Origin: Anadara kagoshimensis
Lineage: Eukaryota; Mollusca; Bivalvia; Arcoida; Arcidae
DNA length: 64,000 nucleotides
Reading direction: 5' to 3'
NCBI GenBank assembly: GCA_021292105.1
Contig: CM037869.1
Coordinates: forward strand, 41,185,530-41,249,529
Positions 57,838 through 64,000 of this stretch are shown here, piece after piece. The position numbers and the translations under genes were made by a program. The notes below the pieces were generated by a model that worked only from the letters and a program-made list of their open reading frames with translations, made no database searches and was not told the DNA's origin. The first letter of the stretch is position 1; the number at the start of each line of letters is the position of its first letter.

Positions 57838-59760
57838 GGACGGTATAAGGACAATATATGATAAATTGGTTTTTATTGTATTGCTTTGCACTAAATGTTA
57901 AGTACAATCGGGCACACTAAATGCTAAGTACAGTCGGGCACACTAAATGTTAAGCATAACCAGCACAACTGATGTTCCTCAAATTATATACAGTACAGAC
58001 CTGTCGAAAATTTAACATTAAGATAACCAACCTCTTGGCAATTTTTCATCTTCAAGCTTTCGAATAGGCAGTCGATTTCTTCTATTTGCCGTTATCACGA
58101 TGTTAAACTTTCGACAGGATTGTACTGCAGATTGGTATAAAGACAATAAATGATAAGTTGCTTTTTATTGTATTGCTTTGCACTAAATGTTAAGTACAGT
58201 TGGGCACACTTCATGTTCCTTATCTCATATACAGTACAGACCTGTCGAAAGTTTAACACTAATAAACTAACTTCTCGGCAGGTTTTTATAAAGAAGCTTT
58301 CCAATAAGCAGTAGATGTTCGCTTGCCGTTATCACGATGTTAAACTTTCGACAGGCCTGTACTGAAGAATGATATAAGGACAATGAATGATAAATTGATT
58401 TACATTGTATTGCTTTGCACTAAATATCAACACAGTCGGGCACACTTGATGTTCCTTAACTTCCATACAGTATAGACCTGTCGAAAGTTTAACACTAAGA
58501 TAACTAACCTCTCGGCAGGTTTTCATCTACAAGCTTTCCACTAGGTAGTCGACTTGGGACTACTTCCCATTACCACAATGTTAAACTTTCGACAGGACTG
58601 TACTGCAGATTGGTATAAAGACAATGAATGATAAATTGATTTACATTGTATTGCTTTGCACTGAATGTTAAGCACAGTCAGCACACTTGATGTTCCTTAT
58701 TGTTGATATACATGTAAAGTACAAACCTCTCGGAAGTTTAACACTAAGCTAACTAACCTCTCGGCAGGTTTTCGTCCACAAGCTTTCTAATAGGTAGTCG
58801 ACTTTCTACTATTTGCTGTAACTACAATGTTAAACTTTCGACAGGACTGTACTGCAGATTGGTATAAAGACAATGAATGATAAATTGCCTTTCATTGTAT
58901 TGCTTTGCACTAAATGTTAAGTACAGTCAGGACACACTCGATGTTCCTTATTTTGATATGCATGTACAGTACAAACCTCTCGAAAGTTTAACACTAAGCT
59001 AACTAACCTCTCGGCAAGATTTTGTCTACAAGCTTTCCACTAAGCAGTCGACATTGGACTACGTTTCGTTTCCACAATGTTAAACTTTCGACAGGACTGT
59101 ACTGCAGATTGGTATAAAGACGTTTTTATTGTATTGCTTTGCACTAAATGTTTAGCACAGTCACCTGTCGAAAGTTTAACACTAATAAGCTAACTAACGT
59201 CTCGGCAGGTTTTCATAAAGAAGCTTTCCAATAGGCAGTCGATTTTCGACTATTTGCCGTTTCCAAAAAGTTAAACTTTCGACAAGCCTGTACTGCAGAA
59301 TGGTATAAGGACAATAAACGATGAATTGGTTTTTATTGTATTTTTAGGTACAGTCGGGCACAACTTATACTCAGTATACAGTACTGAGCTGTCGTAAGGT
59401 TTACACTGGGCTAACGAAAATGAGTCGAAGCTCGGCAACTGAAAGGCCGAGAAATGGATGGCTTTTCGTCGAAAAACCTGCCGAGAGATACATGTATACA
59501 GCACTGAGCTGTCGAAAGTTTAACACTAAGATAACTAACATCTCGGCAGGTTTCCGTCTATAAGCATTCTACTAGACAGCCGACTTGGGACTACTTCCTG
59601 TTACCACAATGTTAAACTTCAGACAAGCCTGTAATGAATATTGATATAAGAACAATAGATGATAAATTGGGTTTTATTGTAAATTTTAAGCACAGTCGAG
59701 CACATTTGATGTTCCTTAACTCGTATACAGTACAGATATGTCGAAAGTTTAACACTAAGA
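57838..59760. repeat. Tandem array of TIR-B elements, 7-8 units
   Basis: The right-end motif (G)TTAAACTTTCGACAGG or a variant recurs near 58101, 58338, 58579, 58828, 59078, 59269 and 59610. Spacings are mostly 237-250 bp, with one of 191 and one of 341. Each B element (about 140 bp, shorter than elsewhere) is followed by the same spacer (TTTATTGTATTGCTTTGCAC, AAATGTTAAG, GGGCACACT, GATGTTCCTTA). So a unit of shortened element plus spacer was multiplied in tandem. Reading frames on the minus strand are repeat artefacts. Confidence 0.85.
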
Positions 59761-61014
59761 TAACGAAAAATGGTCGTAGCGTGACTGTAAAGTGGTCGAG
59801 ATTTGAATAGCTACTGACCGGTTAGCTGCACTTATATTTATGCCTTTTTTGATGGAGAAGTGGGGTGGGGTGAAAACCACAGATATTCGGTAAACGAACA
59901 AACAAACTTTTAATTACTAGAATTTGTCTTAGTGGGATTGAAGCCTAGGCGGTGACATGCGCCGTGATCCGTAATCCCTCGTTTAAGACTAAAAAGCACC
60001 AGACAATCAGAGAGAGAATTGAAATAACGTAAACACTCCATTCATTACCGCCACGAGTTCAATCAAATTTGACGTCACAAAGGGGTTTATCGACAAAGCG
60101 AGGGAGGCTTATCAAGAATAAAAAAGTAGAAATCGGTTTTGGGAATTCAAAATAGTTGATAATTAAGGTAGAAAAGTTATCAAGGGACTTTTAAAACGAG
60201 ATTTTAATGTTATTTTAAATAGTTTGCATGTAACTTTGCAATTTAAGATAATTGGAGTAAAAACAACGCATTCTGCTTCATTGTAAACAAGTGATAAATT
60301 CTCATTTTACAAAATTGTACAAAACATTGCTATGGACAACTTAGTGATAGACATGCATCTCTCACGGAAACAGAGATAACTAATTATAGTGCGTAAATTT
60401 TGACCTGGTCGATTGACCTTTAATTTGAATAATAGATATGGCTAATAATCTGTGTGATTTAGGTAAAACAGTACGTTTCATTACCATAAACACTCGGAAC
60501 CCAGTATAACTATGAGCTATCCTTATATAGAATTTTATATAGCCCCGAAATTACCCAAATGAATATGTATGAACGAAAGGTCAAACGGCCAGGTCAAACT
60601 CGACGCACTATGAAGACTTTAAGCTTTCAGCTTGTTTGTCTTATAATAAATGGCTTTCCTGATTCCATTAATTCGCTAAATAGATTGTGTTTTTGTTTTT
60701 TCTATATTTTATTGTCGTTAAGCATGTTGTCCCTATTAATTTGTCTTTCACTTTTTCAATGTGATAGTTGTTTATGATTTTTCTACATGCCATCTAGACA
60801 ATGTTATTTTAAAACTCGTTGCTCTACTATTGCTCGGAGAGGGGGGGGCGGCGGTAGGGACTCTATGGGACTCTAGTGTAAGAGACTTTGTAAGTTTATT
60901 TGCTGAAGGTCAAAGGTTTCAAGTTTTTTTCCGGAGACGACTCCGTTTTTCTAGATCATCCCAAATCTGACCGCCTCATTATATTTGCAAGTGCAGGAAT
61001 TTTGAGTAGAGTTG
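59761..61014. other. Intergenic, upstream of transporter exons
   Basis: Contains a TGACGTCA at 60070-60077, a possible old reverse SINE remnant (GGGATTGAAGCCTAGGCGG near 59936) and a G run at 60839-60848. The first coding exon of the transporter, which should encode the conserved Asp-Gly-Gly-Trp-Gly-Trp type motif, was not found here. The small frames at 60559-60777 and 60761-60970 are unsupported. Confidence 0.45.
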
Positions 61015-61345
61015 ATTAATAATGCTTAACGTTCTAGGCAAGAATATTTCACTTATATCGAGACGTCGACAGCTATAAGTGAAGAAGTGCAGATTTTGTC
61101 TGTGCGTTGCGCTGAAGGAATTATACAGCAGACTCTTTTTCGTGCCACGTCTGTCGTGACAAAGGACTTTGTTTATTTCCCACCCGAAAGAACCTTTAAT
61201 TTCATGGTAAAAGAACAGCCACTACCCACTTTTAAGTCTTGGGTCAGACCTTTTTAGGATTCGAACCCACGACCGTCCTCTTAAAGAGCTACAGGAATCT
61301 TGACAGGGGCGTAAAACACAATTACTCCACTCAGCGCCACCCACT
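61015..61345 (-). mobile_element. tRNA-derived SINE, reverse orientation
   Basis: Tail at the left (ATATTTCACTTATATCGAGA), body (AAAAGAACAGCCACTACCCA, TTTAAGTCTTGGGTCAGACC) and B box (GGATTCGAACCCACGACCG). The A-box end is damaged, and a second short tail-like piece (GGGGCGTAAAACACAATTAC) follows. Confidence 0.72.
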
Positions 61346-61561
61346 CAACTCCACTCTACTATCACGAACTGTGAAACTGAAAGCTATATTAGCGATCTTG
61401 CGTTGCTTATTTCTCAGCTGACAATTTCTGTCCTCTTCTCTATTCACATATATACATCTATCGTTTAAAATTAGTATAGTATGTAATTTAATTCACTGAG
61501 CCGGTATCTCTGTTGATGGATGGTTCCCAGAGGATATCATTAAATCAGTAGGCAATAATTG
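61346..61561. other. Short intergenic stretch
   Basis: No feature recognised between the SINE and TIR-J. Confidence 0.45.
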
Positions 61562-61943
61562 TATGTGATTGTATCAAGTAGAAATCGGTCAAAATCTCCA
61601 CGTCAACATTTTCAGTATTGTGACGTAACAGTTGGAATAACGACATCATCATTATACCGCGATCATTGCCGTGAAAACAGGTACCTGTGCGCCTTTATCA
61701 ACAACACAGTGCTCAACATGGAGACAGATATTTTATACAACAAGCAAATGAATACTACATTTATACTGCATGTGACTGAAAATTTGTACTTGACTTAAAG
61801 TCCCTATATTGTTAGAATTTCCGATAATTTTTGCAAATTCAAGTAGTTTTGTGCGCATTCACAATTGGGTGATACGTAAATAGCAAAAATATTTTTGTGA
61901 CAATTTGAGATTTCAACCAATTTCTACTTGATACAATCACATA
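61562..61943. mobile_element. TIR-J element, 382 bp
   Basis: TATGTGATTGTATCAAGTAG then AAAT at the left is mirrored at the right by ATTTCTACTTGATACAATCA then CATA, with matching continuing to about 37 bp (GGTCAAAATCTC and GAGATTTCAACC). The 79-codon frame at 61559-61798 is inside it and is not a gene. Confidence 0.78.
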
Positions 61944-62277
61944 TATTATTGTCAGAAATATACTATTGTCTAAATCTGCTGCTAGTTAAAATCTGAAATT
62001 CCTCGAAAACTAAGTTATACTTCCTCATGCAATGTATTTCCTTATATTATTTTATTTCTTAATTTGGTAAAATATATTTTGGTCCTATGGGTATTTTATC
62101 AACGTCTTGAAAAAAAATTAAAGAAAACATCTGTTTCGCAATTGTGGTCAAAGCACTACTGGTGAGGAATTGTAATCCGAAACGACCGTCCAGTGCTGTA
62201 AAATAAAAACTGGTATAATATGTAATTATGTTTAACGAATTTGTAAATTTCAATGCATGTTTATTTTTTATTTTCAG
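61944..62277. other. Intron or 5' flank of the transporter gene
   Basis: AT-rich sequence leading to the splice acceptor TTTATTTTTTATTTTCAG at 62260-62277. No other feature. Confidence 0.5.
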
Positions 62278-62421
62278 CCAGTGTATTGAACGAGTTCCTT
62301 GTCATTGGGATAATGAAGTCATTCGGCGTTTTGATGGTGGAATTTCAGGATGTTTATCAACAAAGTGCCACAGTGACCTCTATCTTAGTGGGTCTTTTGT
62401 ACGGATCATACAGTCTAATGT
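62278..62421 (+). CDS. SLC16-like monocarboxylate transporter, internal exon a
   Basis: A 144-bp internal exon bounded by a good acceptor (TATTTTCAG) and a GTATGT donor, open throughout in a phase that leaves one base to the next exon. It reads SVLNEFLVIGIMKSFGVLMV and continues EFQDVYQQSATVTSILVGLL then YGSYSLM. This matches the major-facilitator SLC16 pattern around the end of TM1 and TM2: FxxxG, FGVxxVEF, then a Ser-rich loop before the next helix. Members move lactate, pyruvate, ketone bodies or related solutes, usually with protons, at the plasma membrane; the substrate is unknown here. The upstream exon that should carry the start and the first half of TM1 was not found. Confidence 0.75.
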
Positions 62422-62475
62422 GTATGTAAGAAGTTATATTACTATTTTACAGTACATCCACCTGTCGGTTGATTG

Positions 62476-62600
62476 ATTGATTGGTTAACTTCCCAGTCAA
62501 GAATATTTCACTCATATCGAGACGTCACCAGCTATAGGTGAAGTGACAGAAAGTTTACCTTTACAGTGCGCTCAGTACCTGCTTTTTCTGCTTATGATGT
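62476..62600 (-). mobile_element. SINE tail fragment in transporter intron
   Basis: GGTTAACTTCCCAGTCAAGA, ATATTTCACTCATATCGAGA and CGTCACCAGCTATAGGTGAA are the reverse SINE tail. No head is present. Confidence 0.7.
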
Positions 62601-63033
62601 ATCTGTTTCAAGTAAACACGCTATGATAAAGCTTGTTTCCTTTACGTGAGATTATTTTTTTTTTAAAAAAAACTCTTGACTACGAGATATTGCAAGCGCG
62701 GGCTTATGAAAGCTATCAAAAAGTTAATGGCAATATTGTTTATAAAATGAAGTCTCTGTATCCGAAGCTATCTTGGATATATATATGACTTCCTATAAGT
62801 TCCTTTTACCTGTCATTCTTGATTTTGATTACAAGTTCGGCGGTGGGTGTAGCTAGCTCGCTTCCCCGGAGGAAACACGTGTTAAACTGACTTTGCCAGT
62901 TTTTTTATTGTTATTGTAATTTGAACATGGACTGATATATTTGTTTTTATTTATCATTTATTCATCTTGATTGTAATTCAAATGCTTATATTTTTGTTAA
63001 AAACGTTTAAATTATATATTATATTATTTTCAG
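62601..63033. other. Transporter intron, remainder
   Basis: AT-rich intron sequence ending in the acceptor ATTATATTATTTTCAG. No other feature. Confidence 0.6.
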
Positions 63034-63177
63034 CGTTGGTAATATTAACCCGAGTTGAGTTCCTAAGTAGCCGACAATGCGTCATTATTGGAGGACTGGT
63101 GTCAACATTGAGCTTCGTAATCAGTAGCTTCGCCAAAGACATTTATTTCCTTGTTTTTACATTAAGTATAGTTCTTG
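63034..63177 (+). CDS. SLC16-like monocarboxylate transporter, internal exon b
   Basis: A second 144-bp exon, spliced in phase with the first, between TTATTTTCAG and the donor GTAAGT. It continues LVILTRVEFLSSRQCVIIGG then LVSTLSFVISSFAKDIYFLV and FTLSIVLG. This fits SLC16 from TM2 to TM4: a basic residue in the TM2-TM3 loop (SSRQC), a Gly-Gly helix start (IIGGLVS), and the helix break SSFAKDIYFL followed by a Gly-ending helix. The next exons lie outside the window, so the gene is partial at both ends. A TIR-A element begins 21 bp after the exon. Confidence 0.78.
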
Positions 63178-63197
63178 GTAAGTTTATAAGATTAATA

Positions 63198-63375
63198 TAC
63201 AGTCCAACCTGTCTTATAGACCACCTCTTTGTAAGGACCATCTGCTTATAAAGGCCAGTAGAATTGTATCCCAATTGTTCCTCATTCATATTATTGAACC
63301 TGTATATAAAGGCCACTTGTCCATAAAGGCCACATTTACTGGTTCCCTTGGGTGGCCTTTATAGACAGGTTTGAC
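63198..63375 (-). mobile_element. TIR-A element, copy 7, in transporter intron
   Basis: Reverse copy from TACAGTCCAACCTGTCTTAT to CTTTATAGACAGGTTTGACTA. It lies just inside the intron after exon b. It is close to the family consensus, so it probably inserted recently. Confidence 0.8.
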
Positions 63376-63714
63376 TATTGCAAACTTTCTACTAATCATT
63401 CCGTCACATAGCTCCTTACCTTCTCTTTTTTGATTACACACGTGAATGGTTTAGCTCGATAAACATGAGTGCTTACCCTCCCAACCTCAATTTCCCAATG
63501 GCGATAATTTTATTTTTTCCGTTTTCAAAGTCTTTACTTTACTTTTTGATTGTGCTTTAGACATTTCTTTTGCACAAGGGAAGTTTTGATGTCCGACTGG
63601 TCTAAAGCTTAAACTTACCGGTCACATCACCTCTTGAAGCAAGCTCCGAAACAGCGTCTAGCTCCTTATGTCGCGACACGAATGTTGGCCGTTGTTCGGA
63701 GCTTGCTCTTGAAG
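63376..63714. other. Transporter intron sequence
   Basis: No exon recognised. A small inverted pair is present: GAAGCAAGCTCCGAA near 63636 against TTCGGAGCTTGCTCTTGAAG near 63694. Confidence 0.45.
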
Positions 63715-63900
63715 TCCTTTGGAGGTGATGGCACCATAAGCGGGAGGTCGTAGGTTCGAACCCTGACCGGGTTTGACCCAAGACTCGAAAGTGGGTAGTA
63801 ACTGTTCTCCGCTCTTGCTTGCTCTTTGTTGGTAGTATTTGCTGTTTTTGATCGGGAGTTTATTTTTTTCAATGTGTGTTCGACATTAAGAAATTAAATT
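63715..63900 (+). mobile_element. SINE head and body, tail not seen
   Basis: B-box GTAGGTTCGAACCCTGACC, followed by GGGTTTGACCCAAGACTCG and AAAGTGGGTAGTAACTGTTC, the SINE body. The A-box side is altered (GATGGCACCATAAGCGGGAG). Sequence after about 63850 differs from the other copies. Confidence 0.65.
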
Positions 63901-64000
63901 GATGTTGGAGGATCGGTCGGATCGTGCCGAAAACCCCGAAGCCTGGAGCCACTTAAGTCTTGGCATGAAAAAAAGAGAACTTCCATTGACCATGATCATA

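Noticed and set aside
58095..58526. Pair of similar 64-69 codon minus-strand frames
   Set aside because: They are translations of the tandem TIR-B array, not a gene family.
60559..60777. 72-codon hydrophobic plus-strand frame as a transporter exon
   Set aside because: No SLC16 motif and no matching splice phase; T-rich DNA gives chance hydrophobic frames.
61559..61798. 79-codon frame upstream of the transporter as its first exon
   Set aside because: It lies within the TIR-J element and has none of the SLC16 N-terminal motifs.

Overview
This is invertebrate animal DNA, most likely from a bivalve mollusc. The evidence is low GC content, intron-containing genes with GT-AG splice sites, tRNA-derived SINEs, a decayed LINE, many short elements with terminal inverted repeats (TIRs), and a large satellite. 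The bivalve assignment is an inference from the repeat style and was not tested by any search. There is no prokaryotic operon, CRISPR array, phage or defence island here.

Genes are few. On the minus strand there is an aldo-keto reductase (586-1542) with a complete catalytic tetrad, and a single-coding-exon 807-residue protein of about 30 leucine-rich repeats (6171-8594) whose 5' UTR carries a clear splice acceptor. On the plus strand at the right edge are two internal exons (62278-62421 and 63034-63177) of an SLC16-like monocarboxylate transporter that runs out of the window. The three genes look unrelated, with no operon-like logic.

The middle third is satellite DNA with a 184-bp unit. About 85 nearly identical units lie at 13820-29448, directly after a 1000-N gap. 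About 36 units lie in the opposite orientation at 37815-44461. They flank an 8.4-kb AT-rich spacer that holds a broken LINE reverse-transcriptase tail and, as far as I can see, none of the short TIR elements or SINEs that crowd both outer flanks.

The rest is a dense, nested repeat landscape. I label the TIR families A to K for reference only. Family A (ends CAGTCAAACCTG) and family B (ends CAGTACAGACCTGTCG) are the most frequent. Both look like TA-flanked, non-autonomous Tc1/mariner or pogo-type elements. Several B copies hold other elements inside them, and B copies have been amplified in tandem at 48.4-49.3 kb and 57.8-59.8 kb. One A copy has grown ten internal 77-bp tandem repeats. SINE copies share a 3' tail containing TCGATATAAGTGAAATATTC.

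The points most worth following are the inverted satellite pair with its MITE-free spacer, the two alternating satellite subtypes at 42.7-44.4 kb, and the conversion of TIR elements into tandem arrays.
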